From Ectobius pallidus (Eukaryota > Arthropoda > Insecta > Blattodea > Ectobiidae), in contig CAXKWD010000006.1 of NCBI GenBank assembly GCA_964059195.1, forward strand, positions 63,567,073-63,631,072: a stretch of 64,000 bases of DNA, written 5' to 3'. Below are positions 47,119 to 59,164 of the stretch, piece after piece; position 1 is the stretch's first letter; the number at the start of each line of letters is the position of its first letter. The notes under the pieces are model-generated. The model worked only from the letters and a program-made list of their open reading frames with translations, was not told the origin of the DNA and did no database searches. Position numbers and translations under genes: made by a program.

Positions 47119-47865
47119 CGAGGGCCGTCCATAAAGTAAGTTTCTCTGGGGCTGTTTACAGAAACAAAACCCAATTTCATGGAAATGTTTATTGTAACAG
47201 ATACAACAAGTGTTCAGCTATTTTTCAACATATTCGCCACCGGAATTGAGACTTTTTAATTCCGTGGAACCAACGTTTGAATACCTGTGTCGGAGAAGTC
47301 TGCCGCCTGGGATTTGATCCAAGGTGTGGCAACCATGTTCGCATCTTTGTCATTCTCTGTCATTTCTTGAGGTGTAGGAAAAGATGTAAATCAATGGGAA
47401 CGGGATCCGGGCTGTAGGGTGGATTTTTAAACACCTCCCAGCAAGGAACCCTCTGACGTTCGACTAGGAACGAGATCAATAGGAACGAGATCTGTACTGA
47501 AGGTGGATTTTTAAACACCTCCCAGCAAGTAACCTGCAGAAGTTCGACTAAGAGGTGTTTAAAAATCCACCCTACAGCCCAGATCTCGTTCCTATTGATT
47601 TCCGTATTTTCCTACACCTCATGAAATGACAGAGAATGACAAAGAGGCGGACATGGTTGCCACGGAATGATTCAAATCCTAGGCGGCAGTTTTCTCCGAC
47701 ACATGTATTCTAACGTTGGTCCCACGGAATGAAAAATGTTTCAATTCCGGCGAATATGGCGAATATGTGAGAAATAGTTGGAACAATTGCAATAAAAATT
47801 TCCATGAAACTGTGTTTTGTTTCTGTAAACGGCCCCAGGGAAACTTACTTTGTTGACGTCCCTCG
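47119..47865. mobile_element. Hairpin mariner: two 3' ends joined head to head
   Basis: TA duplications (47117-47118, 47866-47867) flank ends CGAGGGCCGTCCATAAAGTA and, reverse-complemented from the right, CGAGGGACGTCAACAAAGTA. The similarity does not stop after the TIR; it continues through almost the whole element, so the two halves are inverted copies. Each half encodes the mariner transposase C terminus facing outward (DLHLFLHLKK in the left arm, minus strand), which normally occurs once per element. Near the centre GGTGGATTTTTAAACACCTC occurs twice in direct orientation (about 47419 and 47494). No functional transposase. Confidence 0.85.
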
Positions 47866-47867
47866 TA

Positions 47868-48562
47868 TATAAAACAAATATTTACAGTAGGCCTACGTGT
47901 CTAATTACCCTGGAGGGCCAATGATGCCATGATCTATCTGAATAGATTTAACACCATAAAAGAAATTACTTATAGCTTATTCTGGGTATAGCCATATAAG
48001 GATTGAATTAAATCCAAAGTTTATGATTGACTATTCCACTCATAAGCCGCGTGTTTGATATTGACCAATAAGGTTTAGCAGTTCGTCGGATATAGACCAA
48101 ACACGATCGTTTATCTTATAATATTCTTCCTCGGATCGTAGGGATGCAATTTATCTGATAAAACGTCAGGTCGTTACTGGACACGACATCGACGTGCGGT
48201 GATTAATAAGCCACATGCTGCAATTGAGCAAAATGAAAACACATTATTTTATACAACACAACTGTTTTTTTGTTTTGGAAATTGCAATGATATAAATTTC
48301 CATTGATTAAAAACACAATTTCGATTCGGTGCAAGCCAGCCGTGTGCTTTTGTAGCGTTTTGATGTAAGCAACTACTGCGATTCCCTCCATCTTGTGATG
48401 CGCACTATTGGTAGCATTGGGACTGGAATCGATTCGTGGACTGTTCATTCATTTAGTATGCCGTGATTTTACGACTGGCCGAATATTGACAACAAAGTAA
48501 GAAAATAGTTTTATTTACAAAATCCGTTACATTTTATGTATGGAATGGTCTTAATAAATCCC
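47868..48562. other. Non-coding interval
   Basis: No supported feature. The 81-codon minus frame 48203-48448 has no known motif. Confidence 0.5.
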
Positions 48563-48645
48563 CCTCGAGATTACGAGTTTCATCAGATAATTTTGCTCGA
48601 ACTTCGTTCTCGCAAATATATCGATAAATTCGTAATCTCTCGTGG
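48563..48645. repeat. Short palindromic repeat
   Basis: CCTCGAGATTACGAGTTT (48563-48580) is imperfectly inverted at 48626-48645 (AAATTCGTAATCTCTCGTGG). The middle holds another imperfect palindrome, TTTGCTCGAAC/GTTCTCGCAAA, so the whole 83 bp can fold as one stem. No flanking duplication was seen. Confidence 0.7.
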
Positions 48646-49159
48646 TATTACCTATGAAAAAATCATATATAGATATTATCTTTGGCATAGATAGGTCTAA
48701 GGAAATGAGCATGATGTATTAGCCTATCGCCTAACCCAACAGTTAAAGAAAAATACTTAATTTTAAGAATTTGCGGGATCGATGGTCGAGTTTCTGCCTT
48801 CATTCCTAGAGTTCATCATTCATGCTCCGAAGACCATTCTCAGCGTCGCGTAGATCTAGAACCATGAATAACGTTGTACAGGTAGACACTAGAATATTTC
48901 TTGTGCAGTGGCATATTCACTCGTCCAGCCCGTTCTTTCCACTTGAAGAAGAGATCCTAAGTCTGGGACTGAAAGCGTACTCCAGAAAAACCCCAGGACC
49001 GGCTTCCAGATTGAAAGAAGCAATGAACGAGGTTCAGGAACTCCCTACCCATGGGCTGCACTTGCTTAGAACACGTGAATCCTAGCAAATTACCTCAACA
49101 CAAGGCACAAGAGTCACGGCTTTATATACAGGCGGAACTGTTTTTGCACTTTTACAGTT
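48646..49159. other. Interval with an unassigned 87-codon frame
   Basis: The plus frame 48822-49085 begins with ATG at 48822 and is less AT-rich than the surroundings, but I recognise no family and see no gene signals. It may be part of an unrecognised repeat. Confidence 0.35.
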
Positions 49160-49472
49160 CCCGTAAAAGTAAAGTAAAGCGATCCATACACAGGCCATTA
49201 AGGCCCAGAGGGTTCCAGGAGGTTGAGGCAGATTTTGGACATTCGGCACGTGAAGGTGGTAAGGTTGTCAGCCTTACGCACCGGCCGCCTATACCCCCAG
49301 GATTACTCCTGGTACTCGTTTCTGTTGGAGACTGAGTCGACCCCAGGGCCATAGTGTCACCAGAAGGATTAGGCCTATTGAAAAACTCCAACGACCTCAT
49401 CGGGAATCGAACCCGCGACCTTCCGGTTTGTAGCGCAGCGCCTCAACTGATACGCTACGGCGTACCCCTTAC
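49160..49472 (-). repeat. tRNA-derived SINE, family D
   Basis: On the minus strand: a tRNA-like head at about 49467-49400 (GTACGCCGTAGCGTATCAGT as A-box side, then GGTCGCGGGTTCGATTCCCG as B box), a body of about 220 bp, and an (ACTTT)n-type tail at 49179-49160. The body is distinct from those of families A, B and C. Confidence 0.85.
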
Positions 49473-50573
49473 AGTATTACAGTATTCATATGAAATCTGT
49501 ATCACAAGAAAGTTCACAATGTTTGGCTTGTCCATTATAGTTTGAAGTTTTGAAAGTTCCTCATACTAAATTACTTTACATAGCCCCCAGTGCTCACGTA
49601 TATTCCCTTTAATCTTGTTGTAGATCAATTTATTACAGATCCTTGGACTCATTACTTCACCAAAAATTTACACGTACCGTAAAGTACGAAGATTGCAGCA
49701 ATCTCAACAGCAATATCCATATTGCTTGCCAGTTGTGCTAAACCGTACAACTTGCTTTGAAGAAATATATATTAATAAATAGTTCGGTTCTTACTAGACC
49801 TCCTGATGGCCGACTTCAAGAACTTTTCCTTTGGACGGGCATATTAAGAAGACTTTACCTAGAGACAAAAGAAGATATTCCTTCACCACGAAACCAGAGA
49901 TTTGAAGCGTATTCGTACGCTCTTACAGCTTTTGGTCACCCTTACAGTGTTGCCAATCGTCAAAACCAAATTATTACTTTTGGACATCCAGGTCCAACCG
50001 ATTATGGTAATAGTAAACTATAAATAAGCTTAAAGGAAGTACAGAATGCTGGGATACTATACAGCCGGCTGCAAGAAAGGTGGACCGATTGAGTATTTAT
50101 ATTTGCTTTCACACCCATGGTGTAGACAAATAATGATTCAGTCGAATTCCATGTTTTATTTTATTTTTAAAAATTACGTTTAATTTCTAAAGTAATTCTC
50201 GTAAATTTCAACCTGTTTATAGTCATTTTCCTGTAAATGTCGTTTAAGAAATCACTGTAGCGGATGTAACAACCCTTTTAAACAGAAAGATCTTGTGCAT
50301 TAGAAGTTAATATCTGTCTGACATATCTGTATTAATAGTTTTATGATACTGTATCCTATTGAAATTGAGGTTAATTGGTTAGTTTTGTTACGCAAAACTA
50401 CACTTTCAGCTGTTAAAAAAACAGCTGGTGCGAATGTTAGTTTTAAGCTAACCGGAAGTCCACGATGAAAATATTAGCAGTACAGAAAGGAAAATACTGT
50501 ATAACAAATATATACTCTAAGGTAGGGACATTGATGGGAATTTATTGCTTAATTGTACACTAGGTGTGTGTAA
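49473..50573. other. Left flank of the long-TIR transposon
   Basis: A hairpin CAGCTGTTAAAAAAACAGCTG lies at about 50408-50427. The 57-bp stretch 50421-50477 recurs in direct orientation at 53186-53242, on the other side of the transposon. An 88-codon frame at 49757-50023 lacks an ATG at its start and is not recognised. Confidence 0.5.
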
Positions 50574-52719
50574 TAGGGTGGGCCGAAAAAAATCATTATT
50601 TTTTTTGAAAGTTGTAATAGCGCGGAAAAGTTGCGAATTAGGAAGACAAACAAGTGAAAAAAAGAATTATCAAAATCGGTTGACATCTTCCGGTCGCGCA
50701 CAGGCCCTAAACTTTTACAAAATATGGAAAATCGTCATTATTGCGATCATTTTTAAATTTTTTATTTTAGCTGTTTTTGTAATGTAATAGTTTAAAACGT
50801 CTTCGATTAGAGCCTAAAACATTGTGGTTTAATTAGGTTTAGATCAGTTTATATTTTTCGGTCGCGCATAAGGCCTAAAATTTGCCAAAATATTGAATAT
50901 AACACATTTTTATGTATTTTTTTAAGTCTTTCATTTACATTTATTTTAACGTAATAGCTCAAGTATTTTTATTTTAGAACATAAGAACATGGTATTTTAT
51001 TATGGAGTGATTAAATCAACAACTTCCGGTTGCGCAATGACCCCAATGCCACAGACAAACTGTGCCTAAAAAGGATAGGTAGGCTATGACATGATGGATG
51101 ATAACAGTAACATTGGGCATGGTTCTTTTTGACTTGTTTTATATTTAGAAAGCTTAATTATTAAAGTTACTGTATAGTTTTAACAATAAACATAGGCTAC
51201 TTTAACAAAAAACAGAGTTCTGAAAAAATAGTAGGGCCTACATGTTAGTTGAATCTGTCCATTAGCACTCTTTTCTATTTTGTAGCCGAATGGACTTTGA
51301 AGTCTGATTTGCTGGTGAAGTTAGGCATAGATGATCGGGACAGCAGAGTGGTTCTTATAAATCCGTCTCGAGATTCAGCTCCACAGACCTTTCTTGAGGC
51401 TTCCGTGACGAGTTTTACCCAGCGTTCAACACCCTGGGTGTGAACTGGGAATTTCTTGAAAGTAATGTTCCAGTCAGGGATTGAGTCACTTCCGATGTGT
51501 GATTTAATCTCCTCGTCACTAATTTCTGCCAACAATGGGGGAGAAGATAACTCACAGTCGATCCAGTTGATCATTCCTGAGTATTCTTGTGCATTGACGT
51601 TGATTTTTGGCGGCATGAATTTTCGTATGGTTTTCCTTCTTGCATCTACATGCCTTGCCTTTAGAATTCTTCGAAGTCCGAGCTCTGTTACGTGTTTCTT
51701 GTCAACTTGCGTCATGGCTAACAGTAAGTGTTCAGGGTGGGCAAAAAAAACATTACGTTCGATCACAGGGTCGACAACATTTTGGCAAATACCTGGTAGA
51801 TTGTATTACTTGGTAAACAAGTTTCGGGCCGTCTGTAAAGAGTTGACTTCTTTTGATAGTAAACCACTTGGCATGTATGCTTTTAATATAAACAAAACTA
51901 GTTCTTGAAGTTCAGGTGTGGGGCTTTCTTCACTTATGTACAACCTGAGTGTTCTATTTGCTTTTGTCAACCACCTCGAATGTGGTAAGTGCCCAGGATC
52001 TCGAACAGCCAAATCTTCTTTACAGGATCCTGATTTTATTGCAACGGAAATATCAAATGGATATTGCTGATCTTTACTAAGCACGTTTCTGTCTACTTCT
52101 GGGATCTCACAATCAATACTCTGGAAGTTAACCACCGGCAGTTTTTCACAGTCAACTAACTTTTCACCTATTGCCCCTTTAGAAATACTAGGCCCCGTTG
52201 TCTTGCCATCTAGGTGCAAGAACATACGACGAAACTGAAGCTCATTGAAATGCAAGAGGCAAATTGTCCATTTTAAAGGTTTATTAAATATAGGCTAGTT
52301 CAACTCGGCGTATCAGACCGGCTATTACAATGAAATATTAATTATTTATCAGATACCAAAAAATGCGTAAATAACTTATGTGAATTTTTCAATATTTTGG
52401 CAGATTTTGGGGCATATGCGCGACCGAAAGATATCAGCTGATCGAAACCAAATTAAAACACAATGTTTTTAGGCTCTAGTTGAAGACGTTTATAACAATT
52501 ACATTACAAAAACAACTAGAATAACAAATTAAAAAAATAATCGCAATAATGACGTTTTTCCATATTTTGTAAAACTTTAGGGCCAGTGCGCGACCGGAAG
52601 ATGTGAACCGATTTTGATATTGTTTTTTTTCATTTGTTTGTCTTCCTAATTCGCAACTTTTCCGCGCTATTACAACTTTGAAAAAAATAATGATTTTTTC
52701 GGCCCACCCTAGTGTGTAA
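50566..52719 (-). mobile_element. DNA transposon with ~330-bp TIRs and 8-bp duplication, superfamily unassigned
   Basis: The perfect 8-bp direct repeat GTGTGTAA (50566-50573; 52712-52719) flanks an element of 2138 bp. Its ends are TAGGGTGGGCCGAAAAAA and its inverse. The inverted repeats run about 330 bp (50574 to about 50900, and about 52390 to 52711), nearly 90% alike by eye. Each contains two CGGTCGCGCA blocks next to a G/C-rich AGGCC or GGCCC, followed by AAAATATTG or AAAATATGG. A minus-strand frame fills the interior. The TIR similarity and single disabling stop suggest a fairly recent insertion. An 8-bp duplication occurs in hAT, P and Merlin elements, but the protein does not show their motifs to me. 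Confidence 0.9.
51275..52270 (-). pseudogene. Transposase-like protein of the long-TIR element, one in-frame stop
   Basis: Two frames, 52255-51806 and 51766-51275, lie in the same phase and are separated only by one TAA at 51808-51806 plus 13 codons. Without the stop there would be about 325 residues. Recognisable blocks: LHLDGKTTGPSISKGAIGEK, NPGHLPHSRW-type (here RDPGHLPHSRWLTKANRTLR), DPVIERNVFFAHPEHLLLAM, LGLRRILKAR, HTQGVERWVKLVTEAS and ESRDGFIRTTLLSRSSMP. I remember this set from uncharacterised, multi-copy arthropod proteins, but I know no named domain. It has no ATG at the left edge of homology and starts next to the TIR, so the N-terminal half is probably deleted. I cannot see a DDE triad with confidence. 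Confidence 0.7.
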
Positions 52720-55700
52720 TTATATAGAAATCCCAACTCTAGTAGGCCCATTAACGTAGAATGCATCTAAGCTACCTATTACAGTAAGTTTTATGAATTT
52801 TTGTTAGCACTATCTCTTTCCACTCAGCTGACTTTTTTCAACGTTCCACTGGCCTGTTATTGAAAAGGCACGATGGGTTTGATATGTAGAACCTTTAAGC
52901 TAACATCTTTAACTTCTTTCCTAGTCTTTCCTAGCCAATCCAGTACTTTGCTGTTCATTGATGACAAGCTCAGTGTGTCAAAAGGAAAAATTAAATAACT
53001 CTTGATTCCCAAATTGTTGGATTGCATAGCATAGCATAGCATAGAATAGCATAGCATAGCATAGCATAGCATAGCAGTCACTAGACATCCTCAGCATGCA
53101 ATAAAATTGGAATACTCAGTGTAATTCAAGAAGCAGTAGTGTATGGCATGAGAATATGTGCGACTGACAAAAATGAAAAACAGAGACAGCAGGTACAAAA
53201 GTTAGTTTTAAGCTAACCGGAAGTTCACGATGAAAATGTTAGTAAAAATAGTGAAATATAATAACATATAATAAAAATGTAATGTAATGTAGAGAAATTG
53301 CAATACATGTTACCCTTAAAGAAAAGGGAAACGTGTGTCGTGTTTTGCGTGTAATTAGTTTTTAAACTGAACGTTCTGGAAGAAACGCATTAAGACTGAT
53401 AACAGGGAAGAATAATTATACCTTCAAGCTTTTAAAAAACAGCTCTAATCTGTGTGAATACAAAATTATCTTTCTATATATAGCAGTGTCTGCCGTGGAA
53501 ATAGAAGCTCAAGATACTGAAAACCGATAGCCGGCACGTAACAACAAGTAACTTTAAATATTTACCAATCATATAAGGAGGATCTAGTAGTCTATATAGG
53601 CTCTGTATCTGATCCCAGCTTTGTGGAAACAGGGTAATTCGTCCGTTGGATACAGTTTCACTTTTCATGCATTTGGTAATTGCATTTGCACGCCGTAATC
53701 GAATTTGCTTCATTTTACTGGTTTACACATATTAGATTACCATTTGTTAGTATTCGTTAGCATCACTTCATCAGCAGTCGTTGTGTCCACAGCGATGCCT
53801 AACTAACACGCTGTCGTCCAATGGCAATACGAATTGATAACCTTTTATCGTCCATGGTTTCAAATACTCTGCCTTGTTGCAGCTATCGCTCGCTAATAAC
53901 TTGTTTTACACAACACATGTTGAAGCGTGCGTAGGCCTATTATCTTTACCTATATAAGGGGACCGACCGAAGAAATTAGAAAAGATCAACTTCTCTAACT
54001 AATTCATTTGAACTTCCGTTCAGGTAATTGGCTTGTTTTTAAATAGTTTAGGTTACGTAAGGTGTGACGATTATAAATGAACCGGTTTCAGAGCTATGAT
54101 TAAAAAATCTTTTTGTATTCTGAAAAAAATCTCCACACCGTGCAATTTTGTTAATTTTCTGTAAATTTTGAAATTAAGAGTCTTAGTGTAACGACTAAAT
54201 AAGCTTGCTAAAAATAATTATCATAAAAGAAGGATTTTGTATAATTTTTGACAATTTTTTCTTTTTATATATGCATCTGTGCATTTACCTACTCGATAGA
54301 AGAAAACATAACACGAAATTAATTTCTGCAGGTTGGAATTAGCAAGTACCATGTAAAGCATTTTAAGCTTAAGCATTTTATCTTCAGGAGCGTTTTAACT
54401 GTTGAGAAATGTCTATAAAATTAAAACAGAAAAATCTCGTTCAAATATTTGAATATATAATGCTGACCTGACCTGTATAATATGTAGAACCTTAGCATTC
54501 TTCATAGTTCCCTTGATCTATGGTTTTGAATGATTTCAGTGCCAAATTTAAAACGTGTGGAATATAAAATAACGAAAATCCGAGAAAAGCTAAACCTTCA
54601 GTGACGCTCCCAATATTTAAAATGTCACGTGACGGTCTTAATCTTGAAAATAAGATGATAAAGCGTATGAAAATTATCCTAAAGAATGAGGCTTAATATC
54701 GTGTAAATAATTGATTTTTTAAAACTATTTTCATTTGGTTGGTTCTCTTAATAAAAGAATAGCTAATTCAAAACACAGATTGACAATTTTTCTACATCCC
54801 ATTTACAACCCATTCTAACATACTCATGTGAATTTTGAGCGCTGACAAAATTAAGGAGGTGGCTTGAAATTTAAGAACTCTTTTTTTGCTTATATGTATA
54901 GAAGCCTGATTGCTACGGAAGAAATAATAATATTCTTTGAACTGATAAGCTACGAGGATGATAAACACGTAATTGCAGAATTTGCAGGTGGAAGTCGGAT
55001 CCAGACTTCTGCATCACAGAAATAAGTAAGCTGGTAAGCTGGTTCATTTTCCATACTCCAAATGAATCCTATGTCTCCAAAACTTGCTCTCCATTACTTG
55101 CTCTCATGAACCGTTACTCAGGATACGCCGCGAGGAGGTGAATTGCTTCATTCTTCATAAATACTATTTACATAAATAAATATATATATATACTTGATAT
55201 TAATGGTTAATAATATGTCTTTATTATGTAACAATGTGTGATGTCATAATATGAATGCATGTTTCTGATTTTTGTAGTTTTATTGTTGCGCTCTCTGTGA
55301 ATTAATGTAAAGATCATATGTTTCAGGGAGTACTTTATGAATATAATTTAATTATTTTATTTTACAGGGGATTTTTTGTGTGTATATTATGTTACACCAT
55401 GAAAGAGAATAAAATCACATCTTGACTTCCTTGTCCTAAATGGGTTTCTGCTGAGTTTCTGGTTGTTGGTAGGAACATATGATATAATTCGAACATATTC
55501 CAATCTACCGATTTCTTAGCTCTTAATGGAAATAATTTTCCCCGTCTTTTATTGCCGCACCCTATTAATATTAAATCTTGATTACATGTTCCACAAAATG
55601 CATTTTTGTACTACATACTAGTGAAATTCCCTCTTTATCAAACACTATAAACTTCAAGGTGACAAAGTTTTAAAATTAGTCAAACCCGGTAGCCTACTCG

Positions 55701-57600
55701 GAGGGTTACTAGTAATTCCAGATTTGTTATACATAAAACATTAGTAGACGCCTTTTTATAAACACAAAATTGCTTACATCTTGTAGGCTTACATTCATTA
55801 ATTTTATTAATTAACTGTTATATGTTGGAAGCATAATGACTAAACTCACGTCAGAAGCAATGTGGGGATCTTAAAAATCCAGGTAGTTAGGAAAATTATT
55901 AAGCTGCCGTTTACCAGTTGCCCTTCAAGCCTAAATATTATCCTACAGCGATATTACGAACTGATATTTCCCTTGTAATTTTAAATTTAAGACAATTAAA
56001 TGTTCTCCACTTTCTACCTAGTATGTCAAATCTTCAAACCAATTACTATACTCACACAGCTATCTTCACATAGCTTATCGGATGATTTGCCTTTCACATC
56101 TAAGCAAACTAATTTCTTCTTGAAGGCGACCAAAAGCGTCTTAAACTTCATGACAAGAAAGCCAGCGAACATCTTAATAGAAGTCTTCAAATTCAGTACC
56201 TTATATCGCTAATCAAAGTAGAAAACCGGTGTTGATTAAACCCCCTGGAACGAATAAATTACTTGTTTTCTTTATGAATTTCAAAATATGGTTAATTTTT
56301 GTTGTTTTGAGCCTAGAGCTTCCTGATCAACATTGCATTGCACAGGCACTGCACTAGCCTCCTATAGAGACCTACCAGGATTTTATATTATATTTCTGTT
56401 TTAGCAAATTTTATTTTACGTTAATTATTTTTTAGTACACGCTCTCTAAAATAACTGCTTGTCGGACTGGTAACACGCCGAAAAAATGCATTTTAGCAAC
56501 CAAGGCCGCTAAAATTGCATTCATACTGCATTTTTTTTCAAACTGAAGTTTTATCGGCCTAGTACTTTAAAGTCGTCATGGTAATCTGTAAACAAAATCC
56601 AGATGTCATTGACCAATGACACCAACTTTAACAAGAATTTAAGCATATAATTGGTCATAAAACAACAAATTTAAGCCAACATGTTTCACGAGGGTTTTTC
56701 GCAAAACAGAGTACCCTACGTCATCATGTAACAGCAAATATAAGCCAACAACTTTTCAGATCTTCGTTCACAAGGGAATCATTGCTTAGATTCTTTGCAC
56801 CAGCATTTAATTGCAATATATTTCTTCTCATAGTCTACTGCTGCCGTGAAGTTACTGGCACCAGCTCCAATTCAATGTTTCTGGCTTGGATTGAAATTTC
56901 CTCGGGATTATCATTCATATTTTCACAAGCTTTTCATAAATACTAGTTCGTAAGCATTATAGCCTAGTAAGCGACTCATATATAATGCATCTATACCGCA
57001 TTTCGTATTGGTACATACGGTTCATTGTTGTTCCGCGATTCAAGTTGCTGTGAGAATAAGACGTTAACAAATGGCTGACTACCTTTCATTATAATTAATT
57101 ATACGGTATTTTTGTTTCATTTCACATAATTTAGAGAGCTTTTACTAAAAAAATATTGTATGCACCACGTACGCAAAAGCTTTATCGGACTCATTCAGTA
57201 TTTCAGCCTCGGCTTACTATACTAGATTCGTCCGCTAAAGCGTTATTTTGCATACTTGATACATAAACAGGTATTGGCGTACATATTTATATATTTTACC
57301 TAAAACTTAGCGGCCGCATTTCGTAACTGCAAACAGATGGCACTGACAACTCGCTATAGAATGAAACTTGCCAAGTTGCTGCTGATACAAATAAATTCAT
57401 TTTATGTACGCTACATCCAGGAAATCCGAGTTTTTTTGCAAGGTCCTGTTTGAGGTTAAGAAAGATGTTAATTAAAAAACATTTGGGCTGTTTGAGTCAG
57501 TTTTATCTACTCACATGTTCAGGTATTCCAGAAGTAAGGAAACTTATTCATTTCTTTTTATCATAATCACCTCCATCATCATCGCCATAATCAGTATTAT
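52720..57600. other. Long non-coding interval
   Basis: Contains a (CATAG)n microsatellite (53024-53075) and the second copy of the 57-bp direct repeat (53186-53242). The rest is AT-rich with no recognisable element end or protein motif on either strand. Confidence 0.5.
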
Positions 57601-57644
57601 TAAGTGCCAGTATGGTACTTTATGAAATTGTGTGTGGGGAGGGA

Positions 57645-58115
57645 AAATGTCTGTCCGTCTGTCTGTCCGTCCGTCCGTGTGTCTGTACGCGCGATAACTC
57701 AAATACGCTTAATCGAATTTTAATGAAACTTGTTATATACATTTATAATGTTAATGGGAATAACCCTATTGATGATGGACCAAATCGGCTGACCGGTACC
57801 GGAGTAAAACCCAATTTAGTGTCTATTTTAAAGGCGCGATAACTCAAATACGCATTATCGCATTTTCATGAAACTTGGTATATGAATTTATAATGTCCCT
57901 GGGAAGAAGTATATTGATATTGGACCAAATCGGTTGGCCGGTACCGGAATAATGCCCAATTTAGTACCTTTTTATGGTAATATATCACAAAGGCGCGGAT
58001 AACTCAAATACGCTTTATCGGATTTTCATGAAACTTGGTATACTAATTTATGACGTTCTTGGGTACAAGCCTATTGAATTTGGGCCAAATCGGTTGATCG
58101 CTACCGGAATAACGA
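57645..58115 (+). repeat. ~150-bp tandem repeat, three units, after a (CTGT/CCGT)n tract
   Basis: GCG(G)ATAACTCAAATACGC starts units at 57691, 57836 and 57995. Each continues with TTTCATGAAACTTGGTATA, GGACCAAATCGG and ACCGGTACCGGA or close variants. A (CTGTC/CGTC)n tract (57648-57683) precedes the first. Such arrays are common in arthropod repeats; I cannot tie this one to a transposon class. Confidence 0.85.
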
Positions 58116-58523
58116 GTATATCAATATTAATTTTGTAATGAATATTATTTCATAGCCCACAATGCATTAAAATAACGTAACAAATTGCCAATCGTATATT
58201 GATATTGTTAGCAACCTTGATTGATTTGTTTCTTCATAAATATGTCAGTGTGGGCTAAATAATAATTTGAATAATGTAAATAAACTATTTATAACAACTA
58301 GCCGTTGAATATTGATATTATATTGTGTATTCTATGGTTATGTAGACTACCGATTATTTATATTAGGCTATATTTTTATGTGAGTATTTTTTATATTCGT
58401 TCCTGTGCAGCAATATACCTAATGTAATTCCTGACAGATTTCATATTGACTGTTTATGCATTCATAACCTTTAAGGCTGCTTTAAACTTGAAACAGACAT
58501 ATCAACGAATCGTAGGCCTATTG

Positions 58524-58575
<52 letters not shown>
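58524..58575 (+). repeat. (ATT)n microsatellite
   Basis: About 17 uninterrupted ATT units. Confidence 0.95.
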
Positions 58576-58869
58576 GCCAGTACATTTTGTTTTTGGAGTT
58601 TAACTCTGAGATCTATTACAAAAATAACTTTTTCTGCATGGGCCTATCATAATTGCGTTTTTCACTGATTAAAAAAAGCATACTGACACTTGGTTATATC
58701 AGTTTACCTGATTTTATTTTTGTCACTGTCAACGTAATGGAATGGTAATGTGAATAGAGGGAAGCATAGAGAATATTAGGAAGTATTAACTAGAGTGATG
58801 CCTTATTTCTCACAATCAGAATTTACTTGCTAGCACATGTCTTTCTTTATGCCTGCTTCTGTTTCCAGT

Positions 58870-59155
58870 GTGCCGGAATTTTATTCGACGGTATTTCTTT
58901 TAAAGGCCTGTAACCACACTGGCAAGACACTATCGTATTTAGCACTCACAAATTGACCTGTACTGGAATCTAGCCCAGAAAATAGAAACAGGAAGTCAGT
59001 GCGTTCCTAACTGTTCCACCAAGGCAAACTGAAATAAAAGATATATAACGTCAGTCCCGACGGGGGTGTACTGCAACTTAAGTCTGTGACCGTCGCCGGT
59101 CTGACGGAATTTTTTCCCGCAGGAGTTCTTTTACATGCCTGTAAATATACAGAGA
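58870..59155 (+). repeat. Degraded direct repeat pair
   Basis: GCCGGAATTTTATTCGACGG and the following TTCTTTTAAAGGCCTGTAA (58873-58913) resemble GACGGAATTTTTTCCCGCAG and TTCTTTTACATGCCTGTAAA (59102-59145). They look like two relics of one common insect repeat, otherwise unassigned. Confidence 0.5.
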
Positions 59156-59164
59156 AGGGCCTGT

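Noticed and set aside
49757..50023. 88-codon frame left of the long-TIR transposon
   Set aside because: No ATG at its start and no recognisable domain; outside the element's ends.
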